From: Streptomyces sp. MNU76
GTDB lineage: Bacteria > Actinomycetota > Actinomycetes > Streptomycetales > Streptomycetaceae
Direction: 5' to 3'
DNA: 64,000 nucleotides
Assembly (NCBI RefSeq): GCF_020982545.1
Contig: NZ_JAJKLK010000005.1
Location: forward strand, 347,152 to 411,151
Under the pieces are notes generated by a model that ran no database searches, was not told where the DNA came from, and saw nothing but the letters and a program-made list of their open reading frames with translations. Within the stretch, counting starts at the first letter, position 1; every line of letters starts with the position of its first letter. Below are positions 51,194-60,991 of the stretch, in pieces. The translations under genes were made by a program, and so were the position numbers.

Positions 51194-51877
51194 ATGGACA
51201 TATCCGGGACCCACTTCAGAGCCGTACGCGCGGCGCTGTTCACGGCTGTCGTCGTGACGCTCGGCACCGCGTCGCACGTGCTGCTGTCCGGGGTCCCGCT
51301 CCCGCTGACCGCCGTCGCCGCGATCACCGCCGCCGTCTTCGCCGTCTCGTACGCGCTGGCCGGCCGTGAGCGCGGCTTCGGGCGGATCGCCTCCGTACTG
51401 ATCCCGCTGGAGCTGGCCGCCGACACGGTGTTCACCGCGGGCCAGCACGCCTGTTACGGCGAGGCGGGCGGTCCGGTCACCGGTCCGCTGCGGCAGCTCG
51501 GGCTCGATGTGCTGTGCGGCGGCAGTGTCGGCGCACCGCTGGCGCGGGTCACCGGCGGCTCCGGGCGGGCTGCCGCGCTGCTGGCCGGCGCCGGTCCGAC
51601 CGCCGCCTGGCTGCTGCTCGCCGCGCATGTCGGCGTGGGGCTGCTGGCCGCCGCCTGGCTACGCCGGGGCGAGCGGGCGCTGGCCCAGCTGCTGGACGCC
51701 GCGGTCGCCGCCGGTTTCCGGCCGCTGCTGCTCGCGGTCGCCTCCGTCCTGGTGCGGCCCGCCCCGGCGGAGCACCGGCCGCGGCGCGTGGCGGACCGTA
51801 CGGCCACCGCCCGCACCCTTCTCTTCGCCCATTCCCTGGGACGGCGTGGACCGCCGTGCTCGGTCACCTTCGCGTGA
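51194..51877 (+). CDS. hypothetical membrane protein
   Basis: 227 residues, ATG at 51194. Four to five helices: ALFTAVVVTLGTASHVLLSGVPLPL, AAITAAVFAVSYALAG, IASVLIPLELAADTVFTAGQHACYG, AAWLLLAAHVGVGLLAAAWLRRG and ALAQLLDAAVAAGFRPLLLAVASVLV. The HACYGEAGG loop between helices 3 and 4 and ATASHVLLSG in helix 1 are the most distinctive parts. The helix-rich build resembles copper-resistance or integral-membrane DUF proteins, but no motif decides it. It precedes a DsbA-like gene by 78 bases on the same strand. Confidence 0.72.
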   Translation: MDISGTHFRAVRAALFTAVVVTLGTASHVLLSGVPLPLTAVAAITAAVFAVSYALAGRERGFGRIASVLIPLELAADTVFTAGQHACYGEAGGPVTGPLRQLGLDVLCGGSVGAPLARVTGGSGRAAALLAGAGPTAAWLLLAAHVGVGLLAAAWLRRGERALAQLLDAAVAAGFRPLLLAVASVLVRPAPAEHRPRRVADRTATARTLLFAHSLGRRGPPCSVTFA

Positions 51878-51955
51878 CCGCCTTCCGAGCACGAGCACAT
51901 CCCCGTCCTACCCATCCGCGCACACCGGGTGCGCGTTTCCCAGGGAGTCACCCTT

Positions 51956-52756
51956 ATGAGCAAGCGGAACAGCAACGCGGCGAAGTCGGCGGCCCGTGAG
52001 CGGCTGCGTCTGGAGCGCGAGCGTCAGGCCAAGCGCGCGAAGGTCAGGCGTCAGGCGATCGTGGCGTCGTCGATCGTCGCGGTTCTCGCGATAGCGGGCG
52101 GCGTCGGTTACGCCGTCGTCCAGAACAGCAAGCCCACTGAGTGGGAGGCGGCGGCCGACGCCACGGTGGTCGCCCCCGCCAACACCTCGGGCAAGAACGG
52201 CACCACCGTCCTGATCGGCGACTCCACGTCCGACAACGTGGTCCATCTGTACGAGGACCCGCGCTGCCCGGCCTGCGCCAGCTTCGAGCAGACCGTCGGC
52301 GAGACCGTCGACAAGGGCATGGAGGACGGCGACTACAAGCTCTCCTTCACCCTCGGCACCTTCCTGGACGGCAACCTCACCGGCGAGGGCTCGAAGAACG
52401 CGCTGAGCGCGCTCGGCGCCGCCCTGGACGTCAGCCCCGAGGCGTTCCTCGACTACAAGGCCGCGCTGTACTCCGCGAAGTACCACCCGTCGGAGTCGAC
52501 CGACGAGTTCGCCAAGGACAGCTATCTGATCAAGGTCGCGAACACCGTCGACGCGCTGAAGAACAACAAGAAGTTCCAGGACGCGGTCGAGAAGGGCACC
52601 TACGACGCCTGGGCGATGCGGATGAGCAAGTCCTTCGACGACGCCGAGGGGGTCGACTCGACCCCGACCATCAAGATCAACGACAAGACGATCACCAGCC
52701 CCTCCTCGGTCGCGGACTGGGAGAAGGCGCTCAAGGACGCGGGCGTCACCAAGTAG
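51956..52756 (+). CDS. membrane-anchored DsbA-like thioredoxin-fold protein
   Basis: 266 residues, ATG at 51956. Same build as the gene at 21925-22701: basic N-terminus (SKRNSNAAKSAARERLRLERERQAKRAKVRR), one membrane helix (IVASSIVAVLAIAGGVGYAVV), then an outside thioredoxin fold with CPAC in YEDPRCPACASFEQ and a cis-proline in VDSTPTIKIND. It should form or rearrange disulfides outside the membrane. The two paralogues share the CPAC pair and the long charged segment before the helix but differ in substrate-facing parts. Confidence 0.9.
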   Translation: MSKRNSNAAKSAARERLRLERERQAKRAKVRRQAIVASSIVAVLAIAGGVGYAVVQNSKPTEWEAAADATVVAPANTSGKNGTTVLIGDSTSDNVVHLYEDPRCPACASFEQTVGETVDKGMEDGDYKLSFTLGTFLDGNLTGEGSKNALSALGAALDVSPEAFLDYKAALYSAKYHPSESTDEFAKDSYLIKVANTVDALKNNKKFQDAVEKGTYDAWAMRMSKSFDDAEGVDSTPTIKINDKTITSPSSVADWEKALKDAGVTK

Positions 52757-52773
52757 GCACCGCGCCGAGCACA

Positions 52774-52819
52774 GGGCGGGTGGGTGCCCGGGGACCGGCC
52801 CCCGGGCACCCACCCGCCC
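52774..52819. terminator. bidirectional terminator, 19-bp perfect stem
   Basis: GGGCGGGTGGGTGCCCGGG (52774-52792) pairs fully with 52801-52819 around the loop GACCGGCC, between the converging DsbA-like and lipoprotein genes. Confidence 0.88.
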
Positions 52820-52839
52820 ATCTCGCGCTACGGCTACGG

Positions 52840-53481
52840 CTACGGCGCGATGTACGGCTTGATCCGCTTCCGGTAGTCCTCGGGCCGGACCTCGTTGTAG
52901 TACTTGTCGGCGTCCTCGTCGTCCGAGGAGGTGAAGATGTAGGCCGGGCACTCGTCGGACTCGGCCTTGCCGCTGTGCGCGTACTGCTCCTTGCCGGTGC
53001 GCGCCTCGACGACCCGCAGCCGGTACGAGGTGTTGTACGTCTTGATCTTCAGCGGCTTGCCGTCGGCCTCCATGTCACAGACCTTGCCGGTCGCGGTGGC
53101 CTTGGTGCGCTCGAGGCAGACGACCAGCTCCGTCTGGGCCGGCTTGTCCTCGTAGCCGAGGAACCAGCCCTTGGGGAAGTCGCCGTCGACGGGCACGCTG
53201 CTGTTCCAGCCGTCACCGGTGCTGTTCATGAGCTGCGCCGGGTGCACCGTCTTCTTCGTACGGTCGTAGGCCGGCAGTCCCGCGAAGCCGAGTCCGTCCG
53301 TGCAGACCCGCTCCAGGTCCTGGGTGGTCACTGGAACCTCCGGTTCGTCGGCGGCGGCACCGGCGGACGACCCGCCGCCACTGCCTCCCCCGCTGCTCCC
53401 GGTACTCCCGGTGGATGACGAGCACCCGCACAGGACCACGCCCAGCACTCCGGCGGCGACCCACACCCGGGCACGCTGCAT
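52840..53481 (-). CDS. hypothetical lipoprotein
   Basis: 213 residues, ATG at 53481. The signal peptide MQRARVWVAAGVLGVVLCGC ends in the lipobox L-C-G-C, whose last cysteine becomes lipidated. A Ser/Gly-rich linker (about residues 22-44) leads to a compact domain with paired cysteines (ERVCTDGLGFAG, VVCLERTKATATGKVCDME, DECPAYIF). The domain is not identified. It is a likely substrate of Lgt, and its several cysteines make it a possible client of the DsbA-like protein encoded next to it, though this is inference. Confidence 0.85.
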   Translation of the reverse strand: MQRARVWVAAGVLGVVLCGCSSSTGSTGSSGGGSGGGSSAGAAADEPEVPVTTQDLERVCTDGLGFAGLPAYDRTKKTVHPAQLMNSTGDGWNSSVPVDGDFPKGWFLGYEDKPAQTELVVCLERTKATATGKVCDMEADGKPLKIKTYNTSYRLRVVEARTGKEQYAHSGKAESDECPAYIFTSSDDEDADKYYNEVRPEDYRKRIKPYIAP

Positions 53482-53671
53482 CGACGACCTCCCTGCCGCA
53501 AAATGAAAAGAAGCAGGCAGGGCATGTCCCCCGGGTCATGCCCTGTCCCCCCTGCCCTGCCGAGACATCAGCGTGCCGGACTCCGGGGCGCCGGGTATCG
53601 GGGAAGAACCCCCATGTAGTCGTGCGGCCCCTGTGCAACCGAGGGCTACTCTGTACGCGCCTCGATGACGC

Positions 53672-56600
53672 GTGCGAGGAATTGCCGGCGGGGTGTCGTG
53701 CGGGGGCGGCGCCCCTGACGCATACCGGGGGGACGTACGCGAGGCGTACGGGGGCGTGCGGGGCTTGCCACGACCATCCCAACAGGGCGCAGGGGGCCTG
53801 GAGTTGCCGTCTTTCTCTTTGGATCCGTCGTTCTCCGCGGAGCCGTCGTTCTCGTCGCTGTCCTCGCCCGCCCTGATCGGCCGGGAGGCGGAGCGCGAGC
53901 TTCTGGCGGCCGTCGTCCGGGCGGCCCGGGACGGGCGGGGTTCGTCGGTCTTCGTGCTGGGCGAGCCCGGCATCGGCAAGTCCCGGCTCGTCGAGGAAGC
54001 CGCGTCCGCCGCCGCGCACGCCGGGGCGCGTGTCCTGCGCGGACGAGCCGCGTCCGCCGGGCGCGCGGTGCCGCTGCGCCCTCTGGCGGAGGCCGTGTTC
54101 TCCGGGTTACGGGGCGACGGGGCGCCCTCGGACGGTGAACTGGGCCTCTATGAACCGTTGTTGACACGGCTCTGCGGGCTGGCACCACAGGACGGCGCGC
54201 CCCTCGTCGGATACGCCGAGGCGGTGCTGCGGCTGCTGCAGGTCCTCGGCCGGGACGGCAGCTGCGTCCTGGTGCTGGAGGACCTGCACGACGCGGACGC
54301 CGACACGCTCGCCATCGTCGACTACCTGACGGACAACCTCGCCGGGCAGCGGACGGTCCTGCTGGCGACCCTGCGCGGCGAGTCCGGCCCGGCGCTCGAC
54401 CTCGCCGGGGCCGCCACGTCCCGTCGTACGGCCCGGACCGTCCGCCTCGCCCGTCTCGGGCCGGCCGGCACCGCCGAGCTGGCTGCCCGCTGTCTGGGCC
54501 ATGACTCCGCCGAGGACGTCCCGACCGCGGTACTGGACCGGCTGCACACCGTGTCCGAGGGCGTCCCCTTCGTCGTGGAGGAGCTGCTGCGCGCCATGGT
54601 CGACGGCGGCGGTCTCGTCCGGGGCGGGGACTCCCGCTGGACAGTGACCGGCTCCCTCGACGCCGGGGTCCCCGCCACCGTCGCCGCCGCCGTCCTGCAA
54701 CGCGTGGACCAGCTGCCGCCCGCCGGTGTCGCCCTCCTGGAGGCGGCGGCGGTCCTCGGCCGGCGCTTCCCCGTCGACGTCGCCGCCCGCGCCGCCGGCC
54801 TGGACCGCGCCACCGCCCTCGCCCAACTCCGTCGCGCCTCCCACGCCCACCTCGTCTCCGGCGCCACCACCCCGCCGACCCCGGCTGGCACAGCTTCCGC
54901 CACGCCCTGACGGCCGATGCCATCGCCCACCGCCTGCTCCCCGCCGAACGGGCGGCCCTGTGTCTGGCGGCGGCGGACGCGATCGAGGGGGCGTGGGGGC
55001 GGGCGAGGCGGAACCGGGCCCCGACGGGACGTACGCCGCCCGGGTATCCCGACACGCCCGCACGACCCGAGCCCACCGGCCCCCGACACGCCGAGCCCGG
55101 ACAACGCCCGCGCCTCGAAGTCACCCGGCACACCGGCCAACGGCACCGCGTCCCCGGCCGACCTCCCCGACACACCGAAGCGCGCCCCCACCACCCCTCG
55201 GTGAGGACGCCGGTGACGCCGGCGACGATCTGTACCGGCTCGCCGCGGAGCTGTGTGTCGCCGGGGGACGGCCCGCGCGGGCGGCCGTGCTGCTCGCCCG
55301 GGCCGGTCGGCAGGCCGTCGCGCGGGGCGCGCTGCTGACCGCCGTCGAACTCCTCGACCGGGGCCTGGAACTGATCGCCGACACGCCGGACGCGCCGCCC
55401 GAGGCCGTCGCCCGGCTGCTGGAGGAACTGCTCGGCACGCTCGTCCTCACCGGCGACGTACGGCGCGTACCCGAACTCGGTGACCGGCTGGACCGTGTCC
55501 TGACGGTGTCCGGCGCGCCGGCCGGCCGTCGGGCGGTGGGCTTCCTCACCCGGGCCCGGGCCGCGGCGACCGCCCAGCAGTGGGAGGAGGGCCTGACCGC
55601 CGTGCAACGGGCGAGGGACCTGCTCGGCGACACGCCCGACCCGGCGTCCCGCGCCGCGCTGGACGCGGTCGCCGCCCACCTCGTGCTCAACTCGCAGCGC
55701 CCGGACCGACTGGAGAGCGCCCGCGCGCTCGCGGAGGGCGCCGTCGCGACCGCCGAGGAGGTGGGCCTGCCGGAGGTGGCGTGCAAGGCGCTCAACATGC
55801 TCGGCTACTGCCTGCGCCCCCGGGACCTGGGCGAGGCGGAGGACGCGTTCGCCCGGCTGGTCGCCACCGCCGAGACACACGCGCTGCCGGTGTGGCGGAT
55901 CCGCGGTCTGCTGGAACTGGGCGTGCTCGACCGCGTCAGATTCACCGGCACGGACCGGCTGCTCGCCGCGCGCGGGGCCGCCGAGGACACCGGCGCGGTG
56001 CTCATGACCGCCTGGGCCGACATGCATCTGACCCTCGCCCACATTCTGCGCGACGAACAGGACCGGGCCACGGAGTCCGCGCGTCGCCTCCGGGAGACGG
56101 CAGGCCGACTGCGGTTGCGCGAGGTGGAGTTGATCGGCGCCGGCGTGGACGGCATCATCGCCGCCTCGCTCGGGGAGCGCGAGAAGCTCGACGCGACCCT
56201 GCGCACGCTGGAGCGCGCGCTCGCCGGGCGCAGCGCCGGGGCGCTCTGGGGGTACGCCGACACCTCCGTGTGGGGCTGGGCCCAGGGCATCTGCTCCCTG
56301 CTGCGGGAGGAACCCGACCGCGCGCTGGCCGAGTTCACCGAGGCGGACGCCGTCATGCGGGCCCTGCCCAGCACCCGTGGCGTCACCGGTTTCCTCGGCC
56401 CGTACCTCCTGCTGCGCACCCTGCACGGCACGGCCGACTGGGGCGAACTCGACGGTCCCGCCGCCGAACGGCTCGCCCAGGTCCACTGGGACCACCCCTT
56501 CGCCGGCTGGTCCCGGGCCGTCCTGCTGGGCCGTGAAGGACGGACGGCCGAGGCGGCCAAGACGGCGGAGGAAGCGCTGACCGGCACCGCCACGATCCCG

Positions 56601-57011
56601 CTGGCCGCCCACCTCTGCATGCGGCTGGGCGCCCGGGCCGCGCTCGTCGACGGCTGGGGCCGGCCCGTCGAATGGCTGCGCGCCGCCGAGCAGTTCTTCC
56701 ACGAGCGGGGCACCACCCGCGTGTCCGCCGCGTGCCGCGCCCTGCTGCGCGACGCCGGCTCCCCCGTGCCGCGCCGCCGCCAGGGCCACGACACGATCCC
56801 GGGAGAACTGCGCCGCGTGGGGGTGACCGCCCGGGAGTACGAGGTGCTGCGTCTGCTCGCCGCCCGGCTCGGCAACCAGGAGATCGCCGAGCATCTCTTC
56901 CTTTCCCCCCGCACGGTCGAGAAGCACCTCGCCAGCCTCCGCCACCGCACCGACAGCGCCGACCGCGCGGCCCTGATCGCCCTGGCCAGACGTTACGCCG
57001 AGGACCGGTGA
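53672..57011 (+). CDS. large LuxR-family (LAL) transcription regulator, frame-broken
   Basis: Start uncertain (GTG 53672 or a later start near 53800). The N-terminal AAA-like ATPase reads LIGREAERELLAAVV, Walker A GEPGIGKSRL and Walker B CVLVLEDLHDAD. The frame then breaks twice. Near 54870-54873 one C must be restored to continue as ADPGWHSFRHALTADAIAHRLLPAERAALCLAAADAIEG. A second missing base lies between about 55000 and 55200. After that a long TPR-like helical region follows, then the C-terminal helix-turn-helix (TAREYEVLRLLAARLGNQEIAEHLFLSPRTVEKHLASLRHRT). The middle linker is Pro/Arg-rich. It is probably intact in the organism and senses a ligand through the helical repeats. PhoD follows downstream. 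Confidence 0.8.
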
Positions 57012-57131
57012 CCGACGCGGGCGCGCCCTCACCGAAGCACTGACAACCCCTCACGACGACCGCCCACTTGGGCGGTGTTCGTCCGCTCCCTCCATGCGCG
57101 ATCCGACGAACAGCGCACGACCGTCTGAACA

Positions 57132-57161
57132 TTGAGCAGATTTCGGACTTCCGTCTTACAT
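57132..57161 (+). promoter_or_regulatory. candidate promoter upstream of phoD
   Basis: TTGAGC (57132-57137), an 18-base spacer, then TTACAT (57156-57161), a plausible -35/-10 pair 32 bases before the GTG start. A single PHO-box-like word, GTTCGTCCGCT, lies at 57077-57087, but no second direct repeat unit is clear, so PhoP control is uncertain. Confidence 0.4.
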
Positions 57162-57192
57162 CCAGCCGTACCCATCAGTAATCTCATCGGCC

Positions 57193-58869
57193 GTGACCAG
57201 TCGCAGATCTCACTCCAGACCCGACTCCCCCACCCAGCCCACGAGTTCGTCCGCCCCGAGCCGCCGTACGGTGGTCAAGGCGGCCACGGCCGGAGCCGTC
57301 CTCGCGGTACCGCTGGCGGCCGCGATACCGGCGCGCGCGGCCGAGTCCCCCGCCTTCCTGCACGGGGTCGCCTCCGGTGATCCGCTGCCCGACGGTGTCC
57401 TGCTGTGGACCCGGGTGACGCCCACCGCCGCCGCGCTGCCCGGCTCCGGTGTCGGCCCGGACGTCGAGGTGGGCTGGACCGTCGCCCTGGACAAGGCGTT
57501 CACCCACGTCGTCGCCAAGGGTTCGACGACCGCGAGCGCCTCCTCCGACCACACCGTCAAGGCGGACGTACGCGGCCTCGCGCCCGCCACGGACTACTGG
57601 TTCCGTTTCTCGGCCGGCGGCACCGACTCCCCGGCCGCCCGCACCCGCACCGCCCCGGCCGCCGACGCCGCCGTCACCGGCCTGCGCTTCGGCGTGGTGT
57701 CCTGCGCCAACTGGGAGGGCGGCTACTTCGCGGCCTACCGTCATCTCGCCGCGCGCGGCGACCTGGACGCGTGGCTCCACCTCGGCGACTACATCTACGA
57801 GTACGGCACCGGCGAGTACGGCACCCGCGACAAGGTCGTACGACCCCACGCGCCCGCCCACGAGATCCTCTCCCTCGCCGACTACCGCGTCCGGCACGCC
57901 CGTTACAAGACCGACCCGGACCTCCAGGCCCTGCACGCGGCCGCGCCGGTCGTCGCCATCTGGGACGACCACGAGATCGCGAACGACGCCTGGTCGGGCG
58001 GCGCCGAGAACCACACCGAGGGCGCGGAGGGCGCCTGGGTGGCCCGTTCGTCGGCGGCCAAGCAGGCCTACTTCGAGTGGATGCCGGTGCGCCCGGCGGT
58101 AGCGGGCACCACCTACCGGCGGCTGCGCTTCGGCAAGCTCGTCGACCTCTCCCTCCTCGACCTGCGTTCCTTCCGGTCGCAGCAGGTGGGCATAGGCGAC
58201 GGCGAGGTCGACGACCCGGACCGTACGCTGACGGGCCGGACCCAGCTCGACTGGCTGAAGGCCGGGCTCAAGTCCTCCGACACGACCTGGCGCCTGGTCG
58301 GCAACTCGGTGATGATCGCCCCGTTCGCCCTCGGCAACCTCACCGCCGACCTCTTCGAACCGCTCGCCGAGCTGCTCGGTCTGCCGAAGGAGGGGCTCGC
58401 GCTCAACCCGGACCAGTGGGACGGCTACACCGACGACCGCCGCGAACTCCTCGCCCATCTGCGGCAGAACGCCATCCGCAACACCGTCTTCCTCACCGGC
58501 GACATCCACATGGCCTGGGCCAACGACGTGCCGGTCAACGCCGGTACGTACCCGCTGTCGGCCTCCGCCGCCACCGAGTTCGTCGTCACGTCGGTCACCT
58601 CCGACAACCTCGACGACCTCGTCAAGGTCCCCGAGGGCACCGCCTCCGCCGTGGCCTCCCCGCTGATCCGCGCCGCCAACCGGCACGTCCACTGGGTCGA
58701 CACCGACCGGCACGGCTACGGCGTCCTGGACATCACCGCCGCACGGGCGCAGATGGACTTCTACGTCCTGTCCGACCGCACCAAGGCCGACGCGACCTCG
58801 TCCTGGGCGCGGTCGTACCGGACGCGGAGCGGGACGCAGAAGGTGGAGCGGACGTACGACCCCGTGTGA
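57193..58869 (+). CDS. phoD: alkaline phosphatase D, Tat-exported
   Basis: 558 residues, GTG at 57193. The twin-arginine signal is SRRTVVKA (Arg24-Arg25) with a hydrophobic stretch and an ARA-A cleavage site near residue 49. Then comes the PhoD N-terminal Ig-like domain ([24 protein letters not shown]) and the metallophosphatase core with metal ligands in [38 protein letters not shown] and [14 protein letters not shown]. It releases phosphate from phosphodiesters and monoesters outside the cell, using Fe and Ca in known members. Phosphate-starvation control is typical of the family. Confidence 0.95.
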   Translation: MTSRRSHSRPDSPTQPTSSSAPSRRTVVKAATAGAVLAVPLAAAIPARAAESPAFLHGVASGDPLPDGVLLWTRVTPTAAALPGSGVGPDVEVGWTVALDKAFTHVVAKGSTTASASSDHTVKADVRGLAPATDYWFRFSAGGTDSPAARTRTAPAADAAVTGLRFGVVSCANWEGGYFAAYRHLAARGDLDAWLHLGDYIYEYGTGEYGTRDKVVRPHAPAHEILSLADYRVRHARYKTDPDLQALHAAAPVVAIWDDHEIANDAWSGGAENHTEGAEGAWVARSSAAKQAYFEWMPVRPAVAGTTYRRLRFGKLVDLSLLDLRSFRSQQVGIGDGEVDDPDRTLTGRTQLDWLKAGLKSSDTTWRLVGNSVMIAPFALGNLTADLFEPLAELLGLPKEGLALNPDQWDGYTDDRRELLAHLRQNAIRNTVFLTGDIHMAWANDVPVNAGTYPLSASAATEFVVTSVTSDNLDDLVKVPEGTASAVASPLIRAANRHVHWVDTDRHGYGVLDITAARAQMDFYVLSDRTKADATSSWARSYRTRSGTQKVERTYDPV

Positions 58870-58882
58870 TCCCGCCCGGGCC

Positions 58883-59452
58883 TCAGAGGGTTTCGAGGAA
58901 GCCGAGAGCCACGTGCCAGGTGGCCTCGGCGGCCTCCTCGTCGTAGTCGGGGAGGTCGGGGTCGGTGTAGAGGTGGCCGGCGCCGGCGTAGCGGTAGACC
59001 TCGACGTCGGCACCGGCCTTGCGCATCTGCAGATACCAGGCGCTCAGCCAGTCGTCGGGCTCGAAGGGGTCGGGCTCGGCGACGTGCAGTTGAACGGGCA
59101 GCTCGTCCACGGAGGCACTGGCGGCGATGTCCGACGTGCCGTGCAGGAGCAGCAGTCCGCGCGCGTTCTTGTCGCCCAGGGCGAGGGTCTGTGCGACGGC
59201 GGCACCGAGCGAGAAGCCGGCGTAGACGAGCCCTCGCTCCGAATAGGGCGCGGCCGCCAGGACCGCCCGCTTGAGGAGCTCTTCCCGGCCCAGTTCCTCG
59301 TTGAGGTCCCTGCCCTCCTCGACCGTGTCGAACGTCCGGCCGTCGAAGAGGTCGGGGGTCCACACCTCGTGACCGGCGTCACGCAGCCGGTCCGCCGCCC
59401 GGCGCACGGCGGGCCGCAGACCGTAGATCGAGTGGAAGAGCATGATGTTCAT
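58883..59452 (-). CDS. dienelactone hydrolase family protein
   Basis: 189 residues from ATG 59452 (MNIMLFHSIYGLRPAVRRAADRL); the longer frame upstream is unlikely. The alpha/beta-hydrolase pattern is visible: strand and nucleophile elbow LVYAGFSLGAAVAQTLAL, an Asp region VAEPDPFEPDDW and the final His in GAGHLYTDPDLPDYD. The elbow is G-F-S-L-G with a serine nucleophile where classical dienelactone hydrolase has cysteine, so it may be a serine esterase of the family. No signal peptide. It converges on phoD with a 13-base gap. Confidence 0.85.
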   Translation of the reverse strand: MNIMLFHSIYGLRPAVRRAADRLRDAGHEVWTPDLFDGRTFDTVEEGRDLNEELGREELLKRAVLAAAPYSERGLVYAGFSLGAAVAQTLALGDKNARGLLLLHGTSDIAASASVDELPVQLHVAEPDPFEPDDWLSAWYLQMRKAGADVEVYRYAGAGHLYTDPDLPDYDEEAAEATWHVALGFLETL

Positions 59453-59571
59453 GGGGCCATGGTGCCAGCCGGGGCCGACAACGGGTCCGCCGCCCGGCCC
59501 CGGCACCCGCACCCAGAGCGCGGCCGAAGTCACATGTTCATGACCCCGCGCGGCCGGTTACGTTCGAAGGC

Positions 59572-60893
59572 ATGGAGAACCTACTCCGCCCATTGATCGT
59601 CATCGGTGGCTCGGTCGTCCTCACGCTGCTCATCGGCTGGACGACCGATCTGCTGCTGCGCAAAGCGGACCAGCGTCACCACGAAACTCCCTTGTGGGGC
59701 CTGCTGCGCCGCGGTCGCATCCCCTACCAGCTGGTCCTGTGCGCGGCCTTCCTCAGAGCGTCGTACGACGAGGCGCAGCTGCTGGAGCAGCACCGCACCG
59801 CCATCGGCCGCACCCTCACGCTGGTGCTGATCGGCGCCACGGCCTGGCTGGTGATCCGCATCGCGGCCGCGATAGTGGAGACGACGTACAGCCGTTACGC
59901 GCGCGCCCACCGCGATCCGGCCCGGGTGCGCCGGGTTCGGACCCAGGTGACGCTCATCATGCGGGTCGTCTCGGCGATCGTCGGTGTGGTGGCCGCGGCC
60001 GCGATGCTGCTGACGTTCCCGGCGATGCGCGCGGCCGGCGCCTCACTGCTGGCCTCGGCCGGGCTCCTGGGCATCGTCGCCGGTATCGCCGCGCAGTCCA
60101 CGCTGAGCAACCTCTTCGCCGGGCTGCAGATCGCCTTCGGCGACATGGTCCGCCTCGGTGACGTGGTCGTGGTGGAGGGCGAGTGGGGCACGGTCGACGA
60201 GATCACCCTCACGTTCCTGACGGTCCGCACCTGGGACGAGCGCCGGATCACGATGCCGGTGTCGTACTTCACCTCGAAGCCGTTCGAGAACTGGTCCCGG
60301 GGCGGCGCGCAGATGACCGGCACGGTCTTCCTGCACGTGGACCACGCCGCGCCGCTGGCCGCGATGCGCGAGCGGCTGCGCGACATCCTGCGTTCCTGCC
60401 CCGCCTGGGACGGCCGCCACTACGACCTGACGGTCACGGACTCGACGCCCTCGACCATGGAGGTCCGCGCCCTCGTCACCGCCAAGGACCCGGACGACCT
60501 GTGGACCGTCCGCGTCTCCGTCCGCGAGCAGCTCATCCACTGGCTCACCGAGACCCACCCCTACGCCCTCCCCGCGTCAACACCGCCGACGCGGTCCTCC
60601 CCCGACCCACCCCCACTCCCACCCCCACTCCCACTCCCACAACGGCGACGGCGACGGCGACGGCACGGCCCCTCGCATCAACCGAGCCCGAGTCCACGAG
60701 CCCCCGAGGACCCCGGGCAGAGGCTGAACACTCCTCACACCGACCCACCAGTGGGGCGGCCCCGAACCCGGAGCCGCCCCACACCCACGTCCCACAACGA
60801 ACCCGCAACCGTCAACGGCGACCAATCCCCACAAGAAGCCCGCACCTTTCCACCAAGGAGCCACGGGCGGTGCGCGGGTGGGCAACGTCTTGA
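59572..60893 (+). CDS. MscS family mechanosensitive channel, frame-broken near C-terminus
   Basis: ATG at 59572. Three or more membrane helices (LLRPLIVIGGSVVLTLLIGW; TLVLIGATAWLVIRIAAAIV; IMRVVSAIVGVVAAAAMLL) precede the pore helix AAGASLLASAGLLGIVAGIAAQSTLSNLFAGLQIA. The beta domain FGDMVRLGDVVVVEGEWGTVDEITLTFLTVRTWDERRITMPVSYF and an alpha-beta C-terminus follow. It should open under membrane tension and release small solutes. At 60570-60573 a C4 run breaks the frame. Restoring one C reads PRVNTADAVLP and a Thr-Pro-rich tail to TGA at 60891-60893. As printed, a long artificial frame runs on opposite the antiporter gene. Confidence 0.85.
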
Positions 60894-60977
60894 ACCCGCA
60901 GCCGCCGACGGCGACAAGCCCCCACAGGAGACCCGCACTTCACCATCAAGGAGTCACGGGCGGGCGCGGGTGGGCAA
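60799..60977. repeat. two 87-bp imperfect direct repeats
   Basis: 60799-60885 and 60892-60977 are about four-fifths identical. Both begin GAACCCGCA, contain ACGGCGAC and CCACGGGCGG or TCACGGGCGG, and end GCGCGGGTGGGCAA. The first copy lies inside the repaired C-terminal tail of the MscS gene and the second in the gap before the antiporter gene. Words of the same kind (GCACGGGCGGTGCGGGTGGG) occur near 14698-14717, so this is a dispersed repeat type. Confidence 0.7.
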
Positions 60978-60991
60978 AGGGGCCGCCCAGC

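Noticed and set aside
53646..57032. 1128-codon minus-strand open frame opposite the LuxR gene
   Set aside because: Arg/Gly-rich antisense shadow of a clear LuxR gene.
57077..57087. PHO box upstream of phoD
   Set aside because: Only one GTTCGTC-like unit; the required 11-base direct repeat is not present, so PhoP binding is not claimed.
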